From a virus: a stretch of DNA of 42,763 bases. Below are positions 31,751-40,390 of the stretch, piece after piece; within the stretch, counting starts at the first letter, position 1; each line of letters opens with the position of its first letter. The translations under genes and the position numbers were made by a program. The DNA lies in the IMG/VR virus record IMGVR_UViG_3300036834_000018, positions 1 to 42,763 of that record; one strand, 5' to 3'. The notes beneath the pieces were generated by a model. The model ran no database searches. It was given only the letters and a program-made list of their open reading frames with translations, and was not told the origin of the DNA.

Positions 31751-34465
31751 CTAAAATTGTAGTTGTATAGCTGTTTCGCCGCCCTGTGCTTGACTAATGT
31801 CATCCACGAAGGCTTGGAAACTTTGGTTGCCAATTTGAATATTGAATAATGCTGGTTTGTTATTGGTTCCGTAGCTGACTTCATGTTGCACTTTCGACTG
31901 AATTTGGCTATTAACAGCCGAAATTCGGTTTCCGATGTCCATATTTGATGCTTTATCAGCTAGTGTAGAGGATGCTTTATCCACGTATTTCGAACCATCT
32001 AACATACCTTCTGCTAAACCTTGCGAAGTGAACATACCTAATTCAGCCATCACACGTGATGGAGAATGGATATTCAGCACATCTTTGATTTTTCCAGTAA
32101 TAGAACCAGCAACATCTTTGACTGCATTCACTACATCATCAATCTTGCTTCTGATTCCATTTACTAATCCATCAATGATATCTTTCCCGATTTGCAACAG
32201 GTCAATTTGTCTGATGGTGTCAAATGTTTCTTTTACTCTATCTACGGCATTTGAAACGCCGGTTTTCATGTCTTCCCAAGCTTGCGCTGCACCGTCTACG
32301 ATGCTCTTAGCTGTGTTAATGACAGCATTCTTGGTATTTTCCCAAGCAGTCGTGACACCGTCTTTGATCGCATTCCACATATTGATAGTGTTTGTCTTAA
32401 TAGATTCCCACAGATCAATAAAGAATTGCTTCACGCTATTCCAAGTGTCGATCGCCCCTTGTTTCATGCTTTCCCATGTTTCAGATAACCATGTTTTTAA
32501 GGCGTTCCAAGCGTCAATTGTGCCTTGTTTGATATTGGTCCATGTTTCAACAAAGAAAGCTACAATACTGTTAAATGTATCAATCGCAATCGTTTGAATC
32601 GTTGTCCATATATAGGCTAGCGCTGCTTTAATACCATTCCAGATATTTAAGAACGCCATCTGAGTATTAGTTAAGAAGCTATCAAAAATCGCTTGAATGG
32701 AAGCCCATATATTTCCTGCTGCTGTTTGAATATTGGTCCATATCCCGATCATGTTGTTCATCGCTTCTTCCCAACCACCTGAGATTAAAGAAGTCACGAA
32801 TAACACTGGAGCTAGAATGACGTTTTTCATAATTTCAAATATCTGGCCAGCAATCTTCACTAAATTTGTCCAAAGTGTTTTCAGGAAAAAGCTCATATGG
32901 ATAAACGCATTTCGAACACCGTAAACAAGCGTTCCGAAACGGCTCATGATTCCATCTGCAATACCTTTAACGATAGAAGTAACCGTCGATTTAATCCCGT
33001 TCCATAAGTCTGAGAACCACTGTGTGATTCCATCCCAAACCGAAACGACATTATCTACACCATCACTAAATGCTTGCTTTGTTCCTTGCCACATATCGCT
33101 AGCCGAATCTTTGATACCTTGCCAAAGGTCTGCAAACCATTGCTTGGTATTTTGCCATCCCTTTTTGACGCTATCTACTGCTTGTTTACTACCTTCTACT
33201 AAACCATCCCAAGCATTAGAAAAGAATTCTGTCATTCCATTCCAAGCAGAAACGATCCAATCAACAGCAGCGCCGACAACGTTTTGAATCCCTTCCCAAA
33301 GACCAATCCAGAAATTTCTAAAGCCTTCGCTTGTATTCCACAGATAAATGAATCCTGCTACAAGAGCGATAACCGCCGCTATAACGAGTCCGATTGGGTT
33401 TAAGTTCATTAGGACGTTCATCATTTTTTGAGCGCCGTTGTATAGCTCAACTGCTTTTCTAGCAGTACCCATGACACCTTGATAGATACTTATATAACCA
33501 ATTACTGCCATGATTAGTGGTAAGAAAGGCTTAATCGTGTCCCACAGAGTTGTCAAAAAGCTAATTGCCGGTGGAATGCTGTCAGTAATAGCTTTGAAAG
33601 CTACGTTTACTGCCCCTTTTATCTTGTCGAAGTTTTCAGCAATCGATCCAAGACCAGCATTTTGCATTCCTTCATCAATCGCTGTGATCACATTCGCCAA
33701 ACCTTTTACAACTGCTGTTTTGATGTTCGCAAAGGAAGTCCTGATACCAGCCGAGTTCTTTTGGGCTAGTTCAGCAAATCCGCCGACACCTTCATTTAGT
33801 TCGATTAATCGACTGTTAAAATCATCAAAAGTAATATCGCCTTTTTTCAGAGCAGCATATAAGTCATTTGCTGAGTTAACGCCTTGATCACTAAAGGATT
33901 TCGATACTTTATCCATAGCGATTGGCATAGTCTCAAGCAAAGAACGCCAAGACTGAAGATCGACTTCTCCTTTTGAGAGCATTTGTTGGTATTGTTGCGC
34001 CCCTCGGCTTGCATCAGCTGCAGAAGCACCACTGGCCAAGAAAGCGTTGTTCAAGGCTACCGCTGTGTCTGTCCCTTTTTGCAAATCACCCGTTGAAATA
34101 GCTAGCTGTTGAGCGCTAGACACAATTTCATCTAAACTCGTTGGTAATCCGTCTATCCCGTCTGTCAGTTTGTTCATTGACTTGTCGACTTCTTCGGCGG
34201 AATAACCTAACGCTTGCATAACAACCGGGTATTTGTTCAATGTGTCGAAACGATCAATCGCACCCCCTAATGAACTAGTAACTAAGCCGATAGCATTGTC
34301 AATCAATTTAAAAACCCCGATACCTTTAGCGATATCGAGGATAGAAGTATTCGTTTTTTGAGTGCTGCTATCTAAGTTGTTCATAGAATTATCAGCATTC
34401 TTCATGGTAGAAGAAAAATTCTTGTCGACAGCCGAAAGGATCGCTTCAACGCTATATGATTCCAT
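31751..34465 (-). CDS. tape measure protein
   Basis: The 904-residue protein sets tail length. Residues 50-250 match the tape-measure N-terminal domain (LDEIVSSAQQLAISTGDLQK, then ASRGAQQYQQMLSKGEV). Hydrophobic segments at about 310-375 are typical of the part that enters the host membrane. From about 390 to 760 runs a Trp-rich repeat array (WNGI, WDGL, WQGIKDS, IWTNIQ) at about 11-residue steps. The C-terminus (DVLNIHSPSRVMAELG) is the usual ending. Confidence 0.95.
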   Translation of the reverse strand: MESYSVEAILSAVDKNFSSTMKNADNSMNNLDSSTQKTNTSILDIAKGIGVFKLIDNAIGLVTSSLGGAIDRFDTLNKYPVVMQALGYSAEEVDKSMNKLTDGIDGLPTSLDEIVSSAQQLAISTGDLQKGTDTAVALNNAFLASGASAADASRGAQQYQQMLSKGEVDLQSWRSLLETMPIAMDKVSKSFSDQGVNSANDLYAALKKGDITFDDFNSRLIELNEGVGGFAELAQKNSAGIRTSFANIKTAVVKGLANVITAIDEGMQNAGLGSIAENFDKIKGAVNVAFKAITDSIPPAISFLTTLWDTIKPFLPLIMAVIGYISIYQGVMGTARKAVELYNGAQKMMNVLMNLNPIGLVIAAVIALVAGFIYLWNTSEGFRNFWIGLWEGIQNVVGAAVDWIVSAWNGMTEFFSNAWDGLVEGSKQAVDSVKKGWQNTKQWFADLWQGIKDSASDMWQGTKQAFSDGVDNVVSVWDGITQWFSDLWNGIKSTVTSIVKGIADGIMSRFGTLVYGVRNAFIHMSFFLKTLWTNLVKIAGQIFEIMKNVILAPVLFVTSLISGGWEEAMNNMIGIWTNIQTAAGNIWASIQAIFDSFLTNTQMAFLNIWNGIKAALAYIWTTIQTIAIDTFNSIVAFFVETWTNIKQGTIDAWNALKTWLSETWESMKQGAIDTWNSVKQFFIDLWESIKTNTINMWNAIKDGVTTAWENTKNAVINTAKSIVDGAAQAWEDMKTGVSNAVDRVKETFDTIRQIDLLQIGKDIIDGLVNGIRSKIDDVVNAVKDVAGSITGKIKDVLNIHSPSRVMAELGMFTSQGLAEGMLDGSKYVDKASSTLADKASNMDIGNRISAVNSQIQSKVQHEVSYGTNNKPALFNIQIGNQSFQAFVDDISQAQGGETAIQLQF

Positions 34466-34481
34466 AGTTTTCCTCCTTTCC

Positions 34482-34877
34482 TCAGGAGTTAGCTTTCTTC
34501 ATTAGTTTCAAAAGCTTTGTTTGTTTAGGCGTTTGTATTACTTCTTGACCTTCAATTCCAAGAATCTCTTTTTCGAGTTTTTCTTTGTCAAAGAATTTTT
34601 TGAATGTCCTGTATATAGGTACGTCTTTACCCGCTTCCTTCTTTCTATCTTGAACACGAGTGTTAAGCCACGCTTGATAATGCATTGCTTCTTGCTCATC
34701 AAGTCGCTTCAGTTGATATGCTGTCATTCGAATCCCGTATTCATAAGGTGTCATTCGTTCTATTTCTCGAATATCATTTATCCCTAAAAACCTAAGCGAA
34801 TTAATTAGTATAGTTTCGTATACTTCAGATGAGCTTACTGTTTCGATTGATTTCCGTTCATCTGACGCATCGCTAAC
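34482..34877 (-). CDS. tail assembly chaperone, T part made by -1 frameshift
   Basis: This frame is open from the slippery site at 34877 and encodes the T extension (VSDASDERKSIETVSSSEVY onward, 131 residues). Ribosomes slipping back one base on GGGAAAG would make a 234-residue GT protein. The ORF from ATG 34754 alone has no convincing ribosome site, and the region before it is coding in this frame. GT recruits the major tail protein to the tape measure during tail building. Confidence 0.85.
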   Translation of the reverse strand, partial: VSDASDERKSIETVSSSEVYETILINSLRFLGINDIREIERMTPYEYGIRMTAYQLKRLDEQEAMHYQAWLNTRVQDRKKEAGKDVPIYRTFKKFFDKEKLEKEILGIEGQEVIQTPKQTKLLKLMKKANS

Positions 34878-35185
34878 TTTCCCGCATTACTTTCGCTTAA
34901 CTCTTTAATAACCTCATCAAACAAAGCTTCAATATCTTCGTGATCGTCAATGAAATCATCTAATTCTGACTGTTTAATTTTTGGACTCTCAGTCTGATTT
35001 GCCATATAGAGAACGTCTGATAATGTGGCCACGTTCGTTGCTTGCAGTTCAGGTAAAACTCTTGCAACCAAGCCTAGTCCGAATTGAATGCCTTCACGTT
35101 CGAAAGGTTTTCTTTTATCAACTTCTCGAACAAATTTGACGCCGAATTTAAATGAGTAAGCTTTTCCGTTAATTGTTAATTCCAT
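34835..35185 (-). CDS. tail assembly chaperone, G part
   Basis: The 116-residue G protein (MELTINGKAYSFKFGVKFVR) has the beta-then-helical pattern of Gram-positive tail chaperones. Codons 101-103 hold the slippery site. Without slippage translation stops 14 residues later. G and GT together coat the tape measure before tube assembly. Confidence 0.87.
   Translation of the reverse strand: MELTINGKAYSFKFGVKFVREVDKRKPFEREGIQFGLGLVARVLPELQATNVATLSDVLYMANQTESPKIKQSELDDFIDDHEDIEALFDEVIKELSESNAGKLAMRQMNGNQSKQ
34877..34883 (-). other. programmed -1 frameshift site GGGAAAG
   Basis: On the minus strand the G frame reads GCG GGA AAG, giving the heptamer G-GGA-AAG. It is the same heptamer used by phage lambda between G and T. 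The -1 frame is open from here through the T part. Confidence 0.88.
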
Positions 35186-35208
35186 TGATTCATCCTCCTA
35201 CAAATAAA

Positions 35209-35230
35209 AAGCACTCAATAAAGAGTGCTT
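35209..35230 (-). terminator. terminator after the major tail protein gene
   Basis: AAGCACTC (35209-35216) and GAGTGCTT (35223-35230) are exact arms; TTTTTATTTG follows on the minus strand. The hairpin touches the stop codon, so it may lower downstream chaperone expression relative to the tube protein. Confidence 0.82.
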
Positions 35231-35741
35231 AACCTTCAGGTGTTTGTTTTACTGTGTCTGTAAATGCATATTGCACGACTTCCGCTTGTTCATCTGTAAG
35301 AGTTGCATAGCCTTTTTGTTGACGACCAAAAACCCCGAATTCCTGTGATAATTCAAGTGCATCTTCAGCGGCGGGAGTCCAGCCAAAACTTGTCAAATAT
35401 GCTTGAGCGTACTTGGCTTTGTATTTGTCAGCATTTTCACCTGTACCTTTTTCAGCTTTATCAATTTCCCATACTTCAATTACTTCTCCATTATCGAACG
35501 CTTCATCCATTTCATCCACATGAGGATCACCCTTAGCAACAATCGAAGTACCTGTTAATGTGTATTCGATTTCCCCTAAAGTGATAATTCCTCCATCTTT
35601 CGTCGGAGTTGTATCAGCGCTTCTGCTTTTGCTGTTTTCGTGTTCAGTTTGAAATGCCATTTTCCAAGCTGCTTCTTCAGTTGCTTTACTTCTAACTCGA
35701 TATAACAAAATTAAGTCAATACCTTGTTTTGCCTCAGCCAT
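35229..35741 (-). CDS. major tail tube protein
   Basis: The 170-residue protein has the phage major tail pattern (MAEAKQGIDLILLYRVRSKA; then ENSKSRSADTTPTKDGGI). It polymerises into the tail tube. The order (tail terminator upstream, G/GT downstream) and the partial terminator after it agree with a very abundant product. Confidence 0.9.
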   Translation of the reverse strand: MAEAKQGIDLILLYRVRSKATEEAAWKMAFQTEHENSKSRSADTTPTKDGGIITLGEIEYTLTGTSIVAKGDPHVDEMDEAFDNGEVIEVWEIDKAEKGTGENADKYKAKYAQAYLTSFGWTPAAEDALELSQEFGVFGRQQKGYATLTDEQAEVVQYAFTDTVKQTPEG

Positions 35742-36137
35742 TTAAATTCCTCCTATTAATCTAAAATTCAATTCAATAATCGCTCGTTTAAGCGGTGTGT
35801 TTGTGCTTGTATCTGTTACTGTCTGTATGTCGCTTGCATTAGTGTCTAGCGTCCATGAATATCCGTCAGATGTATTTACCTGCATGGCTTGCTCAAACAA
35901 AGCAGAAGCCATCTCAGACACTTGTTTTCGCTTTGTGTGCAACCCCCATATAGAAATGACAATCACGACATTGCCCAAGACATGAGACTTGTTGGTGGAG
36001 TGAAGTGTTTGAGTGTCTTCAAATTCTACAAAAGGGTAGCTAGTAGTACTCGCTGGCTTGTAGTCGTAGGTTTGATACCCCAAAGCAATCGATCGCTTAA
36101 ACATTTCATCAAAAATTGATTGTTCTCTAGCCTTCAT
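35742..36137 (-). CDS. tail terminator / completion protein (gp17-like)
   Basis: This 131-residue protein starts with a helix and continues with a beta region (TSYPFVEFEDTQTLHS, then GNVVIVISIWG), similar to DUF3168 or SPP1 gp17 proteins that cap the tail before head joining. Placement directly before the major tail protein supports this. Confidence 0.8.
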   Translation of the reverse strand: MKAREQSIFDEMFKRSIALGYQTYDYKPASTTSYPFVEFEDTQTLHSTNKSHVLGNVVIVISIWGLHTKRKQVSEMASALFEQAMQVNTSDGYSWTLDTNASDIQTVTDTSTNTPLKRAIIELNFRLIGGI

Positions 36138-36479
36138 CTATTCCACCAACTTATCCATATCAGATTTAAACTGCGCCTTCTGCTTATTGAAAGCTGGTCG
36201 CATAAATGGTTGAGCTGATTGGAACCTTGTTCCGTACTCCAAATAAGGAGCGTAATCTGCGGTAGGTTTCACCTTTCCTGTTAAACCGCCATCGCTCAAA
36301 TCCATGGTTATTGATCGTCTCAAATTACCGGTATCAACTGGCGCTTTACGTTGCGCACCTTGTGTCAATTCAGCTGTATTCTGTTTGACGATCTGCTTCA
36401 CATCTTTCATATTTGCATTAGACTTGAGTTTCATCGTCAATTCGCTAACGCCTTTGAGAGAAACATTCCTTCTAGCCAC
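36138..36479 (-). CDS. HK97 gp10-like head-tail protein
   Basis: The 113-residue protein contains the family's TAELTQGAQRKAPVDTGNLR motif and the ending TRFQSAQPFMRPAFNKQK. It belongs to the connector set (SPP1 gp16.1 position). The start is GTG 36479 behind AGGAGGT. Confidence 0.88.
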   Translation of the reverse strand: MARRNVSLKGVSELTMKLKSNANMKDVKQIVKQNTAELTQGAQRKAPVDTGNLRRSITMDLSDGGLTGKVKPTADYAPYLEYGTRFQSAQPFMRPAFNKQKAQFKSDMDKLVE

Positions 36480-36801
36480 CAGAAGCCACCTCCTGGACGA
36501 TAAAAGTGTTTTTGAGTCGAAGGTTACGCTCAGTGATAATCTCGAACTTCTCCGTTTTGCTCCTTAGTTTATTGAAGATTAAAACGTAATCCCAGTCCTT
36601 GGTATAGGGTCGAAGTAAACGAATAACTTTTGCGCCTTGCTTAATATCTCCGAACAAAACTTTCGAGCGATCAGTTCCCAAATCAGTTACATTAGCAAGC
36701 TTGATTTTTTCGTCTAAAGTCGGTTCTACATGCTCCCCTAACTCCGGATCATAATAGCCATCTTTTTCGATAACGAAAGTTACTTCTGTGTCATATCTCA
36801 T
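36472..36801 (-). CDS. head closure (stopper) protein, gp16-like
   Basis: The 109-residue protein is beta-rich (MRYDTEVTFVIEKDGYYDPE, later KVIRLLRPYTKDWDYVLI). Its size and place between adaptor and gp10-like genes fit the SPP1 gp16 stopper that holds DNA in the head. Overlaps both neighbours. Confidence 0.8.
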   Translation of the reverse strand: MRYDTEVTFVIEKDGYYDPELGEHVEPTLDEKIKLANVTDLGTDRSKVLFGDIKQGAKVIRLLRPYTKDWDYVLIFNKLRSKTEKFEIITERNLRLKNTFIVQEVASGG

Positions 36802-37136
36802 AGGAACCTAGCCACCCCTCTACGAGGAACGTTATTTTCCCTTTGCTTCTCTTTGTATGCTGAAATGTCATCTTCAAACTCATCTAAAAGCTTTCCGTAG
36901 GAGATTGACTCACCTTCTTGTCCATACGAGCTCATACCTTCGTTACCCTTGCGGTTGAATCTCTTGATAGTACATTCAACTACGATATAGTTTAAAGCCG
37001 CAGGAACGGTCTCTAAGAATCCTAAACGCACACATAGTTGGTTTGAGATTCGTTTGATAAAGTCAGTTAGTTGTTTATCGAGTTCTGCATTATCAACTTC
37101 GAGCGATCGCTTTACTTCTTCTAAGGTTTCGTCCAT
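36798..37136 (-). CDS. head-tail connector adaptor, gp15-like
   Basis: The 112-residue protein is mostly helical, with LTDFIKRISNQLCVRLGFLE and VVECTIKRFNRKGNEGMSSY, the pattern of the SPP1 gp15/HK97 gp6 adaptor ring below the portal. It starts 40 bases after the stop of the 68-aa gene. Confidence 0.87.
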   Translation of the reverse strand: MDETLEEVKRSLEVDNAELDKQLTDFIKRISNQLCVRLGFLETVPAALNYIVVECTIKRFNRKGNEGMSSYGQEGESISYGKLLDEFEDDISAYKEKQRENNVPRRGVARFL

Positions 37137-37159
37137 GACTGCCTCCTTTCAAAAATAAA

Positions 37160-37183
37160 AAGGCTAGTCAAATGACTAACCTT
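37160..37183 (-). terminator. terminator after the 68-aa gene
   Basis: AAGGCTAGTCA and TGACTAACCTT pair (one G-U) almost without a loop; TTTTTATTTTT follows on the minus strand. The stop codon lies in the stem. It would reduce transcription from capsid to connector genes. Confidence 0.8.
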
Positions 37184-37382
37184 TCTTTTTAGTTGATTTA
37201 GCTGATTTCTTAACTTGCTCTTTCTCTGCCTTAATCGGTTCTAAGAATCCTCCGCCAAACGCTTCAAGATTTTTCTCAATTTCATCAAAGCGCTCTTTGT
37301 TCAAATCAATCTCTTGACCAACTTTATAAGTTTCTTTCGTGTGAACATCAATGAAAACTTTAGCTACTTTATATTTGGCCAT
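37176..37382 (-). CDS. small capsid-region protein, 68 aa
   Basis: This 68-residue protein has a beta-rich start (MAKYKVAKVFIDVHTKETYK) and a lysine-rich tail (KAEKEQVKKSAKSTKKKG). Small proteins of this form follow the major capsid gene in many related phages and may bind DNA or the capsid interior. No family assigned with certainty. Confidence 0.75.
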   Translation of the reverse strand: MAKYKVAKVFIDVHTKETYKVGQEIDLNKERFDEIEKNLEAFGGGFLEPIKAEKEQVKKSAKSTKKKG

Positions 37383-37392
37383 AGAGGATCAC

Positions 37393-38400
37393 CTACCCTT
37401 CTGCTAATACAGTTGCTTGGAACACGTTGTCCGCTTCAGGGAAGCTAGGAAGTGCAGTTCCAGCTGCTTTTGTCCATGTTCCAACAGGGTCAAGATTTGA
37501 TTCATAAACCATTGCAAAAATGTTTCCAACTTGATAATCATTAGTACCACCAGATAATAGCCGAGATTCTTCTGGCGTTACACCGAAAATAGATTCGCCC
37601 GGATTTTCATCACCGAACATGACAAGTTTATTTTCTGGGAAGTAGCGCTCTTTGACCAACACGCCTTGAGCATTTTCTTTATAGTACTTAGCATCGTATG
37701 TTGCGATTACTGGCAAACCAAATTGTTGTAACAACTGATTTAATGTTCCAGCTGTTGGCAGCAATCCAGCATCTTTGAAGTAAGCTTTGATACCAGCATT
37801 TTGCAAAATAGCATTACGCACTTTAGTCGAAGTTAAGATCCGAGTTGGTGCAGTATCTAGCGTACCTGCCCATGTAGTTAATAATCCGATAACATCGGTA
37901 GAAGAAGCAGCGAAATCAACGGTAGCTTTGTGTTCTGCCGGAACACCATAATCAACAACTAGACCCAATCCGTTTTCATCTAATGTTACGGTTCCGTTTG
38001 CCAATACTTCCATACGCATTTTTTCAACACGTGCATTGACAGAAGAAACCATTGAAAATACATCGTTATATACTTCATTTTCCAAAAATGCTTGTTCTTC
38101 AGCAGTACGAGGATTACGCAATGCAATCAAGTCTTTTTCTTTCAACTGAATTTTGCGTTTGATAAAAGCTAATTCTTGAGCGCTCCGAGAAGCCACACGA
38201 GATGCAATTTCTGCCTCAGTATCAAATGCATGTACGCTTGCGATCGTCGGAATACGAGTGCCTGCTTTTAAAATATCAAATTCAAGTCCTTGCACCTTTC
38301 GTGCTGGAAAAAGTGTTTCACCCAACAAAGCGGGAGCTTGACGATTGTTTACATAGTCTAAGACGTTACGTTGTGAAAATAATTCTGCGATATTTGCCAT
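37393..38400 (-). CDS. major capsid protein (Phage_cap_E)
   Basis: The 335-residue protein begins MANIAELFSQRNVLDYVNNR and contains ILTSTKVRNAIL and the late segment LVMFGDENPGESIFGVTPEE typical of the lambda-gpE/Cap_E family with an HK97 fold. It assembles around the scaffold. Followed closely by the 68-aa gene and a terminator, as expected for the most abundant virion protein. Confidence 0.94.
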   Translation of the reverse strand: MANIAELFSQRNVLDYVNNRQAPALLGETLFPARKVQGLEFDILKAGTRIPTIASVHAFDTEAEIASRVASRSAQELAFIKRKIQLKEKDLIALRNPRTAEEQAFLENEVYNDVFSMVSSVNARVEKMRMEVLANGTVTLDENGLGLVVDYGVPAEHKATVDFAASSTDVIGLLTTWAGTLDTAPTRILTSTKVRNAILQNAGIKAYFKDAGLLPTAGTLNQLLQQFGLPVIATYDAKYYKENAQGVLVKERYFPENKLVMFGDENPGESIFGVTPEESRLLSGGTNDYQVGNIFAMVYESNLDPVGTWTKAAGTALPSFPEADNVFQATVLAEG

Positions 38401-38424
38401 TTATTTTTTCCTCCTATATTCCTA

Positions 38425-38778
38425 TTACTGTCCGCCTGCAGCGGCTGGTAAAGCGATCATTTTTCCTGTTTCATCATAAAGTTTGATTTCACGCATTGCT
38501 GTTTGAGCAGCATCGCTTGGTTTAACTGGTAACCGTTCAATTAGAATGTGTCCATCAACAATTACACCAACTGGCTGTGCTCCATTAGTTACATCAACAT
38601 CATTGATCGTGATTCCTTCTGCCGTTGCATCGTTTGCGGGGAAGATAGAGCCCGCTGGTAAAACACCATTTGTAACTTCCGCATGAGTATCATCAACCTG
38701 TTTTGTGAATGAAATGAATTGTTGAGATTTTAGAAAATTGATTTCTTTGAATGTTTCTGATTTTTTGACATAAACCAT
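38425..38778 (-). CDS. head decoration-type protein, 117 aa
   Basis: The 117-residue protein (LPAGSIFPANDATAEGITIN, then GVIVDGHILIERLPV) is similar in style to capsid decoration or head-fibre proteins that stabilise the capsid from outside, as gpD in lambda and gp12 in SPP1. Its location between scaffold and capsid genes supports this. Confidence 0.8.
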   Translation of the reverse strand: MVYVKKSETFKEINFLKSQQFISFTKQVDDTHAEVTNGVLPAGSIFPANDATAEGITINDVDVTNGAQPVGVIVDGHILIERLPVKPSDAAQTAMREIKLYDETGKMIALPAAAGGQ

Positions 38779-38789
38779 TGATATTCCTC

Positions 38790-39434
38790 CTATTTAATTG
38801 CCCAAGGGTCATTCTCAGGCTTTTTCGTTTGGTTGTTTGCATTTTTTGCTAGCTGTGCACCACGAGAAATTGTTGCACCATTTCCATCTAAAGGAACTTT
38901 TCCACCAAGGCGTTTCTCGTATTCTGCTTTGATTGCTTCACGTTCCGCTTCAACAGATGCTAGATACGTCTTAACGTTGCTTGACGTGGTTTCAGCGTCT
39001 TCTGACACAATTAGTCGAAGCATTTCTTTCGTAGGCGTAGCGCCTTTCTCAGACAGCATTTCGCTTGCTTGTTCCGACATCTTGGATAGCACTTCTTTAC
39101 GTTCGAATTCAGCAATTCGAGCATCTTTCTTCGCCAATTCGTGTTGAATCTTTTCTTCAGCTGTCATTTCGGCATACTTAGCAGCTTCGTTTTTCTCTGC
39201 TTCAGCTTCTTTTTGCCATCTAGACTTCTTACTTTTTACGATTGAATCAACATCTTTGTCGTCTTTGAAACCATACTTTTCTTTGATGAGCGCCAATTGT
39301 TCCTCATTCAATTCTTCAACGTTTAATACAGGTGGAGTTGCTTCTCCCGGGTCGCCTTCTCCTTCTGGATCGGCAAAGAATTGTAGCTTCATCGGCATAA
39401 GAAATTTATTTTTCATCAATAATTTATCTTTCAT
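38790..39434 (-). CDS. scaffolding protein
   Basis: The 214-residue protein is acidic and almost all helix (NEEQLALIKEKYGFKDDKDV onward, then a long coiled coil). It ends in a basic C-terminus that would bind the capsid protein (LAKNANNQTKKPENDPWAIK). This is the DUF4355 pattern. I prefer ATG 39434 behind AAGGAG; TTG 39437 is possible. Confidence 0.88.
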   Translation of the reverse strand: MKDKLLMKNKFLMPMKLQFFADPEGEGDPGEATPPVLNVEELNEEQLALIKEKYGFKDDKDVDSIVKSKKSRWQKEAEAEKNEAAKYAEMTAEEKIQHELAKKDARIAEFERKEVLSKMSEQASEMLSEKGATPTKEMLRLIVSEDAETTSSNVKTYLASVEAEREAIKAEYEKRLGGKVPLDGNGATISRGAQLAKNANNQTKKPENDPWAIK

Positions 39435-39525
39435 CAAATATTTCTCCTTCCATATCTTTTAACGTGGATAAATGCTTGCACTTTCCATAGCTTTTAAAGT
39501 CATCAATGCTTGGACAAAATAAAAA

Positions 39526-39549
39526 GCCGTTAGCGAATGGGCTAGCAAC
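39526..39549 (-). terminator. terminator after the 59-aa gene
   Basis: GCCGTTAGC (39526-39534) pairs with GCTAGCAAC (39541-39549) with one mismatch and two G-U pairs; TTTTTATTTT follows on the minus strand. The stop codon lies in the stem. Confidence 0.72.
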
Positions 39550-39721
39550 CTTGGTTAACTTTGATATATTTGTTCTGGTTTTCTTCGAAATCACACATAA
39601 ACCATTCGAGTGTATCTTGCGCCAGTTCACTGTTGAACAGTGCCTGAAACTTAACTTTCAATAAGTACCAATAAAATGGAATCTTAAACTTAATTTTTAG
39701 TGTAATGCTGTTACTTTCCAT
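39542..39721 (-). CDS. small protein, 59 aa
   Basis: AGGAGCC lies eight bases before the ATG at 39721. The frame gives MESNSITLKIKFKIPFYWYL and ends KYIKVNQGC. It starts three bases after the stop of the 78-aa gene, and its end forms a terminator. A frame on the same strand at 39424-39630 is its shadow. Family unknown. Confidence 0.72.
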   Translation of the reverse strand: MESNSITLKIKFKIPFYWYLLKVKFQALFNSELAQDTLEWFMCDFEENQNKYIKVNQGC

Positions 39722-39723
39722 TT

Positions 39724-39960
39724 TTATCGGCTCCTATACTTTCTGCTTGGCTTGTAAGGTTTTTTAGGCTCTTTCACCCCGAACATGTATGGGTTAGGAT
39801 CGATTATGTTATCTAATCCGTCAACTTTGCAAATAAGCTTGATCGTTACCTCTGAGAAGTTATCTACATTGGAATTGATCACTACATCGGTAACGCCATT
39901 AATCCTAGTCCCATCTATATATAAACCATTATCGATTTTGACTTCATTTAGTTTTGGCAT
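39724..39960 (-). CDS. hypothetical protein, 78 aa
   Basis: The protein has an N-terminal beta part (MPKLNEVKIDNGLYIDGTRI) and a basic, proline-rich tail (VKEPKKPYKPSRKYRSR). GGAGGGAAAACA precedes the ATG. The location between MuF and scaffold genes is often filled by such small proteins. Function unknown. Confidence 0.7.
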   Translation of the reverse strand: MPKLNEVKIDNGLYIDGTRINGVTDVVINSNVDNFSEVTIKLICKVDGLDNIIDPNPYMFGVKEPKKPYKPSRKYRSR

Positions 39961-39972
39961 TGTTTTCCCTCC

Positions 39973-40386
39973 TTAATCCGTTTCAATATATTTGTATAAT
40001 TGATTCCCGATACCGAAGTTTCTGATTTCAAATCCTTCTCGTTGCAAAAATCTTTTATATATCCTTGCTCTGCGATTATCTTCCCAGTGGACTTGAATGT
40101 AAGTGGGGAGAGGGTTGCTTAATGAATGCTTGGCGTATTCCTCAAATTCCCTGATCCTTCTTACAGCCCACACAAAAGGATAGATGCCGTCTTTGCCTGT
40201 CTGGTGCAAAGTATTGTCACTAATCTGCTTACGCTTGTGATACACATTCAGGTAAACATTCGCAACCGCAATATTGTACAAATCATAAAGGCAAAATTCG
40301 ATTTGCACAGTCATGCCGCTTGGCAACCGCTCTTTGGCCATGATTATGATGTCACCGTCTTCGTCTTTATAATCAGTGAATGTCAT
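39973..40386 (-). CDS. hypothetical protein, 137 aa, GNAT-like
   Basis: The order of strands and helices (MVQIEFCLYDLYNIAVANVY region, then PTYIQVHWEDNRRARIYKRF, LQREGFEIRNFG) suggests a small alpha/beta protein with a faint acetyltransferase look in the RIYKRFLQREGFE segment. I cannot assign a function. It starts four bases after MuF. Confidence 0.68.
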   Translation of the reverse strand: MTFTDYKDEDGDIIIMAKERLPSGMTVQIEFCLYDLYNIAVANVYLNVYHKRKQISDNTLHQTGKDGIYPFVWAVRRIREFEEYAKHSLSNPLPTYIQVHWEDNRRARIYKRFLQREGFEIRNFGIGNQLYKYIETD

Positions 40387-40390
40387 AAAT

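Noticed and set aside
32200-33300. Repeated TTCCCA-type DNA motifs
   Set aside because: These are codons of the Trp-rich repeats in the tape measure protein.
39424-39630. 68-codon open frame on the minus strand before the scaffold gene
   Set aside because: It overlaps the 59-aa gene at 39542-39721, which has a better ribosome site and coupling, and it crosses the terminator hairpin; it is a shadow frame.
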